From Streptomyces sp. V2I9 (GTDB lineage Bacteria > Actinomycetota > Actinomycetes > Streptomycetales > Streptomycetaceae), in assembly GCF_030817475.1 (NCBI RefSeq), contig NZ_JAUSZJ010000002.1, positions 4,354,626 to 4,418,625 of the forward strand: 64,000 nt of DNA, given 5' to 3'. The notes under the pieces were generated by a model. The model was not told where the DNA came from and searched no databases. It was given only the letters and a program-made list of their open reading frames with translations. Shown here piece by piece: positions 1 to 8,603 of the stretch (its first letter is position 1; each line of letters starts with the position of its first letter). A program made the position numbers and the translations under genes.

Positions 1-15
1 GCCATAATCGATCCC

Positions 16-969
16 ATGGTGCATGAACGCAGCTCAGGGCCTCGGCTGTCACCAAGCAGTTACGAAGAAGACATCCGTGCCGTGCTCGCGCCACGCCTCG
101 CGTACTTCGAGGCGGTCGCCCGTCACGAACACGTGACCCGCGCCGCCCACGAGCTGGGCGTCCCGCAGTCCACGCTCTCGCGGGCCATGGTCCGGCTCGA
201 AGCGGACCTGGGCGTCGCCCTGTTCGCCCGCAAGGGCCGCACGGTCTCGCTCACCCCGGCGGGCCGCACCTTCCTCGCCTCCGCCGAACGGGCCCTGGCC
301 GAGGTGGAGAAGGCCGCCGACTCGGTCCGGGCGGACGCCGACCCGACGGCTGGCCGGGTCTCCTTCGGCTTCCTGCACACCATGGGCTCGGAGACCGTGC
401 CCGCCCTGATCCGCGCCTTCCGGGTCGACCACCCCAAGGTCCGCTTCCAGCTCGTGCAGAACTACGGCGAGGCGATGATCGAACGGCTCCGCGCCGGCGG
501 CCTCGACCTCTGCCTCACCTCACCCGTGCCCGACGCCCCCGACCTGGTCACCCGCCGCCTCGACGAACAGCGGCTGCGCCTCGTGGTGCCCGACGACCAC
601 CGCCTCGCCTCCCGCCGCCGCATCCGCCTCACGGAGGCCGCCGACGAGACGTTCGTGACCCTGGAACCCGGTTACGGGCTGCGCCGGATCACCGACGACC
701 TCTGCGCGGAGGCGGGTTTCACCCCGCGTGTCGCCTTCGAGGGCGAGGAGGCGGAGACCCTGCGCGGACTGGTCGCCGCCGGGCTCGGGGTGGCGCTGCT
801 GCCGCCGCCCGCGGTCGCCCGCCCCGGTGTCGTCGAGCTGACGGTCACCGCCCCGCGCGCGGTCCGCGAGATCGGCGTGGCCTGGCTGGACGGGCACCCG
901 GACACCCGGCCGGTCGCCGCCTTCAAACGCTTCCTGCTCTCACGCCGGGGCAACCTGCTGCCGGACTGA
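16..969 (+). CDS. LysR-family transcriptional regulator
   Basis: A 317-residue protein with an N-terminal winged HTH (about residues 28-87, with the typical QSTLSRAMVRLE helix and TPAGRTFL segment), followed by a LysR-type effector-binding domain (about 108-310). This is the usual LTTR length. The start at the first ATG is supported by a -10-like CATAAT at 3-8, 7 nt upstream, which suggests a leaderless transcript. The nearest neighbour is a membrane protein downstream on the same strand, and no divergent target gene is visible because the window begins here. The target is unknown. Family assignment is sure; function beyond DNA binding is not. Confidence 0.93.
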   Translation: MVHERSSGPRLSPSSYEEDIRAVLAPRLAYFEAVARHEHVTRAAHELGVPQSTLSRAMVRLEADLGVALFARKGRTVSLTPAGRTFLASAERALAEVEKAADSVRADADPTAGRVSFGFLHTMGSETVPALIRAFRVDHPKVRFQLVQNYGEAMIERLRAGGLDLCLTSPVPDAPDLVTRRLDEQRLRLVVPDDHRLASRRRIRLTEAADETFVTLEPGYGLRRITDDLCAEAGFTPRVAFEGEEAETLRGLVAAGLGVALLPPPAVARPGVVELTVTAPRAVREIGVAWLDGHPDTRPVAAFKRFLLSRRGNLLPD

Positions 970-1111
970 TGGGGGGACGGGGGTACGGGGGATACGGGAA
1001 AGCGGGACACGGCCGGGGACAGGATGCGAGAGACGGCCGGGAGCGGGCGGGGGCACGGTCGGAACCGGACGCGGGGTTCATCCTTCTGTCCGAGGCCGCG
1101 AGAATGTCCCG

Positions 1112-1870
1112 ATGAACCGTGCACCCGCGTACTCCACCGGGCCCTCGGCCCCGCCCGCCCGCGCCGGTCTGAGGGGCATCGTGGTCCCGGCCGTGGTCGG
1201 ATCGGTGCTGGTGTCGGCCGCCGCGGTCCTGTTCGCGCTGCTGCCCGGCTCGCTCTCCGAGGCTCGCGCGTTCCAGGCGGCGCGGCCGTGCGAGCGGGTC
1301 GGCGGATCGGCGGCGGAGAACGGCGACTGCCTCTCCACCTGGCCGGCCACCGTGCTCTCCACGGAAGCCCGCCCCCAGGGCAAGGGCTTCGCCCGCTGGG
1401 CCACCCTCGATCCGGGCGGCGACACCCCGCCGTTCCGCGTCCGGCTGCGGGGCGAGCACCCGGTCTGGGAGAAGCTCGCACCCGGCACGCGGGTCACCGT
1501 CGCCACCTGGCGCGACCGGGCGGTGTGGGTGGAGGCGGGGAAGGAACGCCAGGACGCGACCGACCGGCCCGGCCCCGGCGCGATCGTCCGGCTGGCCGTC
1601 GGGCTCGCGCTGCTGATCGTCGGCGGCGCCCTCCTGCGGGCCTCCGCAGGGGCGCACCGACGCCGCGCGACCGGCGCCCCGGCCGCTCGCGCCTCCCGGA
1701 TCGTCGTCCCGACGGCGGCGACGGCACTCGCGGTGGGCGTCGCGGTCACCGCCGCCGTCCTGGTCGAGAACGTGCTCCTGGCCCTGCTCCTCGCCGCCGC
1801 CGGCTGCGCGGCCGCGTGGGCGGCCTCGGCGTGGCTGCTCCGCCGCCCGGCACGGCGACGTACGGCCTGA
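1112..1870 (+). CDS. Membrane protein of unknown function
   Basis: A 252-residue protein. One hydrophobic segment lies near residues 22-45, then a soluble extracytoplasmic stretch with two Cys (CERVGG...GDCLS) of about 110 residues. Two or three further membrane spans follow in the C-terminal half (about 148-165 and 190-240), and the tail is basic. The architecture (TM, outside domain, TM cluster) is common among uncharacterised Streptomyces membrane proteins and I do not recognise a family. The ATG has a -10-like GAGAAT 6 nt upstream, consistent with leaderless expression. It lies between the LysR gene and a convergent hydrolase. Confidence 0.75.
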   Translation: MNRAPAYSTGPSAPPARAGLRGIVVPAVVGSVLVSAAAVLFALLPGSLSEARAFQAARPCERVGGSAAENGDCLSTWPATVLSTEARPQGKGFARWATLDPGGDTPPFRVRLRGEHPVWEKLAPGTRVTVATWRDRAVWVEAGKERQDATDRPGPGAIVRLAVGLALLIVGGALLRASAGAHRRRATGAPAARASRIVVPTAATALAVGVAVTAAVLVENVLLALLLAAAGCAAAWAASAWLLRRPARRRTA

Positions 1871-1948
1871 CGCCGGACCTTGTGCTCCACCGGCGGGCCG
1901 GGCCGGGGGACGCACCCCGTGTACGCGGTCCCCGTGCCGCAACGACCC

Positions 1949-2707
1949 TCAGTGCCGCAGCGACCGCCCGAACCCGGCGGCCAGCGGCATCCGCAGCCCC
2001 AGCGGCGGCGGTGCCGCCAGGGCGTCCGCGACGGGGCGGGCGTAGGGCCGGGCGAAGAGGGAACCGCAGACGAAGTCGGCGGCCAGCGCCACCACTTCGG
2101 CACGGTGCTGGCGCAACGCGTGCCCGTCCGAGTGGACTTCGAAGCGGCAGGTGTCCCGGTTGGCCTTCTTCGCCCGCTCCGCCATCCGGTAGGACAGCTC
2201 CGGATCGGTGCGCTCGTCGTTGGTGCCGTGCACGATCAACACCCGCCGCCCCACGAGCTGTCCGACCGGTTCCGGTTCGCCCGCCGGCTGCTCCGGCAGC
2301 CACGGGGCCAGTGCCAGCACCGAGGTGACCGAGCCGTGTCCGGCGGCCCGCAGAGCAGCCCGACCGCCCATCCCGTGGCCGACCAGGCAGACCGGCACGT
2401 CGCCGTACCGGCGCTGCACCTCGTCGGCCGCCCACCCCGCGTCCTCGGCGGGATGCGCGTCGGCCGCGTTCCAGCCGCGCCACCGGTAGCGCAGCACGTG
2501 CACCGTGAGCCCCTCGCCCGCCCCGGCGCGGGCCAGCGCACGGGCGAACGGCAGCTGTGCCGCGTACGACAGGGTGGAGGGACGGCGGCGGGAATCGGCC
2601 TCGCCGTCCGGGAGCAGCAGGACCACGCCGCTGACCTCGTCCGTTGCTCCGGCCGTCTGAACGGCCCGCCCCAGCCTCGGGGGCAGGGGGACTGCGCGCT
2701 GTGCCAT
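1949..2707 (-). CDS. Alpha/beta hydrolase family protein
   Basis: A 252-residue cytoplasmic protein with an alpha/beta-hydrolase layout. An oxyanion strand VVLLLPDGEA lies near residue 27. The nucleophile-elbow-like VGHGMGGRAA near residue 108 carries His where the nucleophilic Ser of G-x-S-x-G would sit. VLIVHGTNDERTDP near 150 is a typical acid-loop region, and there is a late histidine in HSDGHALRQH. The replaced nucleophile means catalysis is doubtful. Transcribed divergently from add, with CACTGT 6 nt before the ATG. Substrate unknown. Confidence 0.85.
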   Translation of the reverse strand: MAQRAVPLPPRLGRAVQTAGATDEVSGVVLLLPDGEADSRRRPSTLSYAAQLPFARALARAGAGEGLTVHVLRYRWRGWNAADAHPAEDAGWAADEVQRRYGDVPVCLVGHGMGGRAALRAAGHGSVTSVLALAPWLPEQPAGEPEPVGQLVGRRVLIVHGTNDERTDPELSYRMAERAKKANRDTCRFEVHSDGHALRQHRAEVVALAADFVCGSLFARPYARPVADALAAPPPLGLRMPLAAGFGRSLRH

Positions 2708-2782
2708 GACAGAACAGTGTCAGAAGGAGAGGTGTACTCCACCCGACTTCGCGGTCACTGTTACGCATCGACACGAGGCGCT

Positions 2783-2794
2783 CTACGCGCGTAG
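2783..2794. promoter_or_regulatory. Palindromic operator CTACGCGCGTAG upstream of add (copy 1 of 3)
   Basis: A perfect 12-bp palindrome 4 bp upstream of the -10-like TAGAGT (2799-2804), inside the core promoter of the adenosine deaminase gene. TAGAGT is 6 nt from the ATG, so the mRNA is probably leaderless and a bound protein here would block RNA polymerase. The same 12-mer occurs in front of deoC and deoD. The binding protein is not known. Confidence 0.75.
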
Positions 2795-2810
2795 GCGCTA
2801 GAGTGCCAAG

Positions 2811-3965
2811 ATGACGAGCCAGACCCCGAATGTCCCTGATTCCGACCAGATCCGGCGCGCCCCCAAGGTGCTGCTGCACGACCATCTCGACGGCGGCCTG
2901 CGACCGGGCACCATCGTGGAGCTGGCCCGCGCGCAGGGTTACGACTCCCTGCCCGAGACCGATGCCGCCAAGCTCGGCGTCTGGTTCCGCGAAGCCGCCG
3001 ACTCCGGTTCGCTGGAGCGCTACCTGGAGACGTTCGCGCACACCTGCGCCGTCATGCAGACCCGTGAGGCGCTGTTCCGGGTGGCCGCCGAGTGCGCCGA
3101 GGACCTGGCCGAGGACGGCGTCGTCTACGCCGAGATCCGCTACGCCCCCGAGCAGCACCTGGAGGGCGGCCTGACCCTCGAAGAGGTCGTCGAGGCCGTC
3201 AACGAGGGCTTCCGCGAGGGCGAGCGCATCGCCCGCGCCAACGGCCACCGCATCCGGGTCGGCGCCCTCCTCACCGCCATGCGGCACGCCGCCCGCGCGC
3301 TGGAGATCGCCGAACTGGCCAACAGCTACCGCGACCAGGGCGTCGTCGGCTTCGACATCGCGGGCGCGGAGGCCGGCTTCCCGCCCACCCGCCACCTCGA
3401 CGCGTTCGAGTACCTCAAGCGCGAGAACAACCACTTCACGATCCACGCGGGCGAGGCGTTCGGCCTGCCGTCGATCTGGCAGGCCCTCCAGTGGTGCGGC
3501 GCCGACCGGCTCGGCCACGGGGTGCGGATCATCGACGACATCGAGGTCGCCGAGGACGGCTCGGTCTCCCTCGGCCGCCTCGCCTCCTACGTACGCGACA
3601 AGCGCATCCCGCTGGAGATGTGCCCGACCTCCAACCTCCAGACCGGCGCGGCCGCCTCGTACGCCGAGCACCCGATCGGACTGCTGCGCAAGCTGCACTT
3701 CCGGATCACCGTGAACACGGACAACCGGCTGATGAGCGGTACGACCATGAGCCAGGAATTCGAGCGGCTGACCGAGGCTTTCGGATACACGCTCGACGAC
3801 ATGCAGTGGTTCACCGTCAATGCGATGAAATCAGCATTCATTCCTTTCGATGAACGTCTTGCGATGATCAATGACGTCGTCAAGCCCGGCTACGCGGAGC
3901 TGAAGTCGGAGTGGCTTTTCCGTCAGACCGCTGTGACCAGCGGATCTGCCGCCTCTTCGGGCTGA
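2811..3965 (+). CDS. add: Adenosine deaminase
   Basis: A 384-residue zinc hydrolase that converts adenosine and deoxyadenosine to inosine and deoxyinosine in purine salvage. Visible motifs: HDHLDGG (metal ligands His23, His25), IHAGEAFG (His212, catalytic Glu215), LGHG (His236), CPTSNLQTG (271-279) and NTDN with Asp304. The usual TDD is TDN here, so the second Asp is Asn. Length fits actinobacterial adenosine deaminases. The ATG at 2811 fits a leaderless promoter (TAGAGT 6 nt upstream) overlapped by operator copy 1. It is followed by a strong hairpin terminator. It likely feeds deoxyinosine and inosine to the phosphorylase at 17453-18277, which carries the same operator. Confidence 0.96.
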   Translation: MTSQTPNVPDSDQIRRAPKVLLHDHLDGGLRPGTIVELARAQGYDSLPETDAAKLGVWFREAADSGSLERYLETFAHTCAVMQTREALFRVAAECAEDLAEDGVVYAEIRYAPEQHLEGGLTLEEVVEAVNEGFREGERIARANGHRIRVGALLTAMRHAARALEIAELANSYRDQGVVGFDIAGAEAGFPPTRHLDAFEYLKRENNHFTIHAGEAFGLPSIWQALQWCGADRLGHGVRIIDDIEVAEDGSVSLGRLASYVRDKRIPLEMCPTSNLQTGAAASYAEHPIGLLRKLHFRITVNTDNRLMSGTTMSQEFERLTEAFGYTLDDMQWFTVNAMKSAFIPFDERLAMINDVVKPGYAELKSEWLFRQTAVTSGSAASSG

Positions 3966-3980
3966 TTTCCCCGATGGGCG

Positions 3981-4011
3981 AAAGGGCCGGGACATGGCGT
4001 CCCGGCCCTTT
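3981..4011 (+). terminator. Rho-independent-type terminator of add
   Basis: Perfect 13-bp stem (3981-3993 with 3999-4011), 5-nt loop, with As on the 5' arm and Ts on the 3' arm, 15 bp after the add stop codon. Confidence 0.85.
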
Positions 4012-4100
4012 TCCGGCGTGTCGGGATGTTTGCGGAGAGGGCCGTGCAGTGACTAGCTTGCAGAGCCGCTCACATCCCCTTCCCCAAGGATGAATTCTCC

Positions 4101-4400
4101 ATGAAGAAGTCTTCCAGGACTCTCGGTGTCGCCGTTCTCGGCGCCGCTTTCGCCGCCGCAGCCTCCGGCAGCGCCTCCGCCGCCACCGCGCTGCCGCTCG
4201 ACGCCGCGGCCGGCGTGCTCCCCGTCTCGACGATGGCGGTCGACACCGTCGCCAAGTCGGCCCAGAACGCCCCGGTCCAGGACACGGTCGGCAAGATCCT
4301 CGGCGGCGACGCCACCGACGCGGCCGCTCCGGTCACCGGCCTGCTCGGCGGCCTGCCCACCCAGGGCCTCACCGCCAACGGGATCCCGCTCGGCGGCTGA
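4101..4400 (+). CDS. Small secreted Ala/Gly-rich protein
   Basis: A 99-residue protein with a clear Sec signal peptide (MKKSSR basic start, Ala-rich core, likely cleavage after SASA near residue 29). The mature part is about 70 residues, rich in Ala, Gly, Val and Thr, without Cys, and ends in a Gly/Leu-rich tail. It shares composition and order (LPxxxAAGxLPV..., APVTGLLGGLP) with the secreted protein at 10460-10879, so the two may be distant paralogues. Such proteins are frequent in Streptomyces and uncharacterised. It stands alone between two strong terminators. Confidence 0.8.
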   Translation: MKKSSRTLGVAVLGAAFAAAASGSASAATALPLDAAAGVLPVSTMAVDTVAKSAQNAPVQDTVGKILGGDATDAAAPVTGLLGGLPTQGLTANGIPLGG

Positions 4401-4433
4401 TCCGCCCCGCATCCACCCTGACCCGTGCATGCA

Positions 4434-4473
4434 CGTGGGGCGCACACCCTGGAACCAGGGTGTGCGCCCCACG
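4434..4473. terminator. Bidirectional hairpin terminator
   Basis: Perfect 19-bp inverted repeat (4434-4452 with 4455-4473), effectively a 4-nt loop, between two convergent genes. It probably ends both transcripts. Confidence 0.85.
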
Positions 4474-4487
4474 GGGCGTTCCGAGCG

Positions 4488-4694
4488 TCACCAGGCCGCC
4501 GCGGAGGACGCGGACTTCTCGGAGGGCAGCAGCGCCCACAGCACCACGTAGAGCAGGAACTGCGGGCCGGGCAGCAGACAGCTGACGAGGAAGATGACGC
4601 GCATCGTGCCGGCGGAGGTGCCGAAACGCCGGGCGAGGCCCGCGCACACTCCGCCGATCATGCGGCCTTCGCGGGGGCGGACAAGTGCGGCCAT
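4488..4694 (-). CDS. PspC-domain small membrane protein
   Basis: A 68-residue protein that is almost entirely a PspC domain. It has a soluble start with the family signature RMIGGVCAGLARRFG, then one hydrophobic span (about residues 33-57) with PGPQFLLYVVLWALLP. PspC proteins sit in the membrane and are linked to envelope stress. The internal ATG at 4694 is preferred because it gives the exact domain. A longer reading upstream adds only low-complexity Arg/Pro sequence. It converges with the secreted-protein gene. Confidence 0.85.
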   Translation of the reverse strand: MAALVRPREGRMIGGVCAGLARRFGTSAGTMRVIFLVSCLLPGPQFLLYVVLWALLPSEKSASSAAAW

Positions 4695-4791
4695 GGTGGG
4701 CTCCTTCGTGAACGTGGCGGGAGGAGCAGTCGGTCTTCTCCGCTCCCGGATGTATCCATGGTGCCCCCGCGGAGGGGGACAAAGCATCGCT

Positions 4792-5454
4792 CTACGGGGC
4801 GAGACCGACCCCGGTAATCGTCGGGGTCGACCCCCCAGGGGCCTCGTCCCTGAGGCGGGTCTCCCGGCGGTGGTACGGCAGATCCCGCGCTCCGGGCAGG
4901 CCACGGCGGCGCAGCCGCGCCCGGCAGAGCGGGACGACCAGCAGATGGGCCACCACGACCCCGGTGGTGTTCAGCAGGAGCGAGTCGATGTCGACGACCT
5001 GGCCGGGCACCCCGGTCTGGCCCAGCTCGATGGCGAGCGAGATCAGCGCCCCGGCGGCGGCCGTACGCAGCAGGGAGAGCCACGAGGAGACGAAGATCCG
5101 GCCCCCGGCCACCGGCAGCAGTACCCCGAGCGGGGCCAGCAGCAGCAGCGCGCCGCCGATCCGGCGGGCCGCCTCGACCGGTCCCAGCGCGAGGTCCGCC
5201 CTGATCCCGGCGAGCGGCTCGAAATTCGCCGCCGTGATCCAGGGGACGTCCAGCGGGCGCAAGGTCAGCCACCCGACGAGCAGGAGGTGCGCGACCAGGA
5301 GAGTGACCCCCGCCGCGCGGAAGTGGATGACGGTCTGGCCGTCCGAACTGTGCCGCACGCCCACCAAGACGCGACGACCGGCGGGATCGGTTCCGTACGC
5401 CCCCTGCCCACCCGGAACGCCCCTGCCCCCGGAACGCACCGGCCCGGCGGTCAC
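4792..5454 (-). CDS. VanZ-like integral membrane protein
   Basis: About 220 residues with four or five hydrophobic helices and the VanZ-type core: LTLRPLD after helix 1, LAPLGVLLP in the middle, and the acidic SLAIELGQ...VDIDSLLLNTTGV signature near the end. VanZ proteins are linked to teicoplanin resistance in enterococci, but most actinobacterial members have no known function. The GTG at 5454 is preferred because GGAGG lies 7 nt upstream; a GTG at 5358 and an earlier ATG at 5529 are alternatives. It is separated by about 80 bp from the AfsQ lipoprotein gene, which is read in the same direction. Confidence 0.82.
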   Translation of the reverse strand: MTAGPVRSGGRGVPGGQGAYGTDPAGRRVLVGVRHSSDGQTVIHFRAAGVTLLVAHLLLVGWLTLRPLDVPWITAANFEPLAGIRADLALGPVEAARRIGGALLLLAPLGVLLPVAGGRIFVSSWLSLLRTAAAGALISLAIELGQTGVPGQVVDIDSLLLNTTGVVVAHLLVVPLCRARLRRRGLPGARDLPYHRRETRLRDEAPGGSTPTITGVGLAP

Positions 5455-5536
5455 GCCCCGGCCTCCGCAGGGCCGCGCGCCGGTCAGGACGGGGCGGGCG
5501 AGCGGCAACGACCCGGCCCGCCCGGCCACGGCCGCC

Positions 5537-6220
5537 TCAGCCCAGCCCGACCGCGTCCGGCGTGGTGGCGAGGTCCCCCGGCCGGGTCTTCGTCTGCGAG
5601 GTGCACAGGTAGCCGCGCGGCGGGTAGTTGCCCGGTCCGCCCAGGACCACCGAACCGTCCCGGACCAGCGTCTCGCTCTCCGCGTACGTGCACACCAGCT
5701 GCGCCAGCGCCTCCGCCGACAGGTCCTCCGGCTGACTGCTCAGCCGCACCGTGCCCGCCGGGTCGTCGTCGCGCGCCGCCTCCACCCGGATCCCCACCGG
5801 TACGGCGGTGGTGAACCCGGCCCGCCGCTCGCCCGCCGACGGCGCCCGCTGCGCCTCGGCGAGCAGCGCCCGGGCGACCACCACCGGATCGTCGCCGGCC
5901 GCACGCCGTTCCACCGGACGCTCCACGGTGACCAGCTGCGAGGCGCACACCAGGTAGACCTTGACGCGCTCCCCGTCCGGCGACGACGTGGCGACGTCCG
6001 CCGCGGACAGCCGGCAGGGCACGCGGGAGGGCGCGGCGCCCGCGTCCACCGGCACCGACGTGGTACGGATGCCGCACCCGGAGAGCAGTGCCGCGACCGC
6101 CGCCACGGCCGCGATCGAGGCCGCCGTGCGCCGCCGGGCCCCGGCCACCGGCGCGTCAGCGGCCGTCGTGCGCCGCCGGAGCGGTCGCCGCCCCGCGTAC
6201 GTGATGTCGCCGTGCTTCAC
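5537..6220 (-). CDS. AfsQ-operon lipoprotein with GerMN-like domain
   Basis: A 227-residue exported lipoprotein: basic N-terminus, hydrophobic Ala-rich segment, then lipobox LLSGC (about residues 40-44). The following domain (VKVYLVCASQLVTVERPV...ARALLAEAQ...TAVPVGIRVE) resembles GerMN/LpqB-type domains. The GTG start overlaps the stop of afsQ2 (GTGA), so it is translationally coupled as third gene of the afsQ1-afsQ2 operon. In S. coelicolor a lipoprotein gene also follows afsQ2. By analogy with other kinase-lipoprotein pairs it may modulate signal sensing outside the membrane; this is inference. Confidence 0.88.
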   Translation of the reverse strand: MKHGDITYAGRRPLRRRTTAADAPVAGARRRTAASIAAVAAVAALLSGCGIRTTSVPVDAGAAPSRVPCRLSAADVATSSPDGERVKVYLVCASQLVTVERPVERRAAGDDPVVVARALLAEAQRAPSAGERRAGFTTAVPVGIRVEAARDDDPAGTVRLSSQPEDLSAEALAQLVCTYAESETLVRDGSVVLGGPGNYPPRGYLCTSQTKTRPGDLATTPDAVGLG

Positions 6221-7747
6221 GTCGCCCCGTTCTCGTCCGGGGTGTCCGCGCCCGGTTCGTCGTTCCGTGCGATCCGCTCGGCGTCGCGCGGCAGCCGCAG
6301 TTCGAAGACGGCGCCGCCGTCCGGGGAGTTCGCCGCCGTGATGTCGCCGCCGTGGATGTGCGCGTTCTCCATGGCGATCGAGAGGCCCAGTCCGCTGCCC
6401 TCCGACCGCGGCCGGGAGGCGCTGGCCTTGTAGAAGCGGTCGAAGACGTGCGGCAGCACGTCCTCGGGGATGCCCGGACCGTGGTCCCGTACCTCGATGA
6501 CCAGCTCCTCGCCCTCGATCCGCACCCGTACGCCCACCGGCGAGCCCCCGTGCTTGAGGGCGTTGCCGATGAGGTTGGCCAGGATCACGTCCAGCCGGCG
6601 CGGGTCGAGCCGGACCATGACTCCGCGCTCCGCGTCCAGATCCACCGCGTCCAGCCAGGCCCGCGCGTCGATGCACGCGGTCACCTGATCAGCCACGTCG
6701 ACGTCGTCCAGGACGAGCCGGGCCGTGCCCGCGTCGAAGCGGGTCACCTCCATCAGGTTCTCCACCAGGTCGTTCAGCCGCCGGGTCTCGCTGACCACCA
6801 GGTGCACGGCGGGCGCGATCATCGGGTCGAGGGTGTCCGCCTCGTCCTCCAGCACCTCGGCGACCGCGGTGATCGCGGTCAGCGGGGGTGCGCAGCTCGT
6901 GGGACATGTCGGCGACGAACCTGCGGCTCGCCTCCTCCCGCGCGCTCATGTCCGCGACCTTCTTCTCCAGCGAGCTCGCCGTCCTGTTGAACGTACGGGA
7001 GAGATCAGCGAGTTCGTCCGTGCCGGAGACCACGAGCCGGGTGTCGAGCTTGCCCTCGCCGAGCTTGCGGGCCGCGTCCCCGAGCCGCTGCACCGGGCGC
7101 AGCACGGTCGTCGCGGCGGCCTGGGCGAGCAGCGCCGAACCGATCAGCGCGAGGGCGGTGGCGATCCCCAGCGACCAGGCCAGCGAGTTGAGGTCCTGCC
7201 GTTCCTGGTCGAGGGACTTGAGCATGTATCCGGTCGGGCCGCCGCCGATGATCCGCGTGCCCGCGACCAGGTACGGGGTGCCCGCGATGCTCGTACGCTG
7301 CCAGAACAGGTGGTACTCGTGGTCGTTGCCCGACGTCAGCGGCCAGGTGCGGGCCACCTGCTTCCGCAGCGACGTGGGGACGTCGGCACGGGTGAAGGTG
7401 TCCAGGTCGGAGTAGCCCACGATCGGCTTGCCCCGCTCACGCTCGGCCACCAGCAGCACGCTGTAACCGGGGCTGCCGGTCGCCATCTCCCCGGCGGCCC
7501 GCTGGAGATCGTCCTTGGTGGGGCGGGTCGGCAGCGCCGCCGCGGTGTCCTGCATCTGCCGCCGGAAGTCGTCGAGCGCGGCGTCCTGCGTACGGGTCAG
7601 CACGGCCTCGCGGTTGAGCCAGTACGCGATCCCCGAAGCGGACACCGCGGCCACCAGCGCCACCAGGGCGAACACGACGACCAGCCGCATCCGCAGACTG
7701 GTCCAGCGCAGCCCGGCACGCAGGGACCGCCCGGCGGTCGCGGTCAC
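6217..7747 (-). pseudogene. afsQ2: AfsQ2 sensor histidine kinase, frameshifted as written
   Basis: Membrane kinase of the AfsQ1/Q2 two-component system. The GTG at 7747 overlaps the afsQ1 stop (GTGA). The first frame runs through TM1 (LVVVFALVALVAAVSASGIAYW), an external sensor region, TM2, a HAMP domain (VLRPVQRLGDAARKLGEGKLDTR) and the H-box DMSHELRTP. Directly after HELRTP the frame is lost at a G5 run on the plus strand (6884-6888). The rest of DHp and the HATPase domain (NLIGNALKHGG, DHGPGIPEDV, GSGLGLSIAMENA) continues in another frame to 6217. Removing one G restores a 509-residue kinase. Everything else is intact, so this is a sequencing error, a recent mutation or phase variation. 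Confidence 0.85.
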
Positions 7748-8421
7748 TGAGGCGAGTCCAGCCGGTAACCCACGCCCCGCACGGTACGGATCAGGGTCGG
7801 CGAGGACGGCACGTCCTCCACCTTCGCGCGCAGCCGCTGCACACACGCGTCCACCAGACGGGAGTCGCCCAGGTAGTCGTGCTCCCACACCAGGCGCAGC
7901 AACTGCTGCCGGGACAGCGCCTGTCCCGGCCGGCGGCTCAGCTCCAGCAGGAGCCGCAGCTCGGTCGGCGTGAGCTGCAGGTCCTCCCCGTCCTTGGTGA
8001 CGGTCATGGCGGAGCGGTCGATCACCACGTTGCCGAAGGTCGCCGAATCGGTCGACTCGCGCTCCCCGCGCCGCAGCACCGCCCGGATCCGGGCGTCCAG
8101 CACCCGGCCCTGGACGGGTTTGACCACATAGTCGTCCGCGCCGGACTCCAGTCCGACCACGACGTCGATGTCGTCGCTGCGCGCGGTCAGCAGAATGATC
8201 GGCAGTTGATCGGTGCGGCGAATCCTCCGGCACACCTCGAAACCGTCGATGCCGGGCAGCATCACATCCAGCACGACCAGGTCGGGGCGCTGCTCGCGCA
8301 GCAGCTCCAGGCCGTCCTCTCCCGTCGCCGCGGTGGCCACACGGTGGCCCTGGCGTGACAGCGAGAGTTCGAGGGCCGTGCGGATGGCGTCGTCGTCCTC
8401 GATCAGCAACAGGAAAGGCAC
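7744..8421 (-). CDS. afsQ1: AfsQ1 response regulator (OmpR family)
   Basis: A 225-residue receiver plus winged-HTH protein. Acidic pocket EDDD at residues 8-11, phospho-acceptor Asp52 in LVVLDVMLPG, TAR switch and KPV lysine. OmpR-type DNA-binding domain from about 125 with LTPTELRLLLEL and IRTVRGVGYRLD. It is nearly identical, from memory, to S. coelicolor AfsQ1, which controls sigQ and antibiotic clusters in nitrogen-related responses. The GTG at 8421 gives the canonical 225 residues; an ATG at 8430 is possible. It heads the operon with afsQ2 and the lipoprotein gene and diverges from sigQ across a probable AfsQ1 site. Confidence 0.96.
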   Translation of the reverse strand: MPFLLLIEDDDAIRTALELSLSRQGHRVATAATGEDGLELLREQRPDLVVLDVMLPGIDGFEVCRRIRRTDQLPIILLTARSDDIDVVVGLESGADDYVVKPVQGRVLDARIRAVLRRGERESTDSATFGNVVIDRSAMTVTKDGEDLQLTPTELRLLLELSRRPGQALSRQQLLRLVWEHDYLGDSRLVDACVQRLRAKVEDVPSSPTLIRTVRGVGYRLDSPQ

Positions 8422-8503
8422 GAGCGTCATTCTGGCCCATGGGGGCGCTTCAGTTCGACCTGCGGTCCGCTCCGATTGTCGGGGTACGGCCACGACGGCC
8501 CCT

Positions 8504-8519
8504 GTGACAGGTCTGTGAC
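8504..8519 (+). promoter_or_regulatory. Probable AfsQ1 binding site GTGAC-N6-GTGAC
   Basis: Two GTGAC direct repeats spaced by 6 bp in the 182-bp region between afsQ1 and sigQ. This matches the published AfsQ1 consensus GTnAC-N6-GTnAC, reported for the sigQ promoter in S. coelicolor. The site is about 85 bp upstream of the sigQ start. Confidence 0.85.
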
Positions 8520-8603
8520 AGTCGGGGGACAGCGCCATGAAACTGCCCCGGCAAGCTCGTGGTCAGCAAGGAACGAACGGACTCCACCGATAGGGGGCGC
8601 GAG

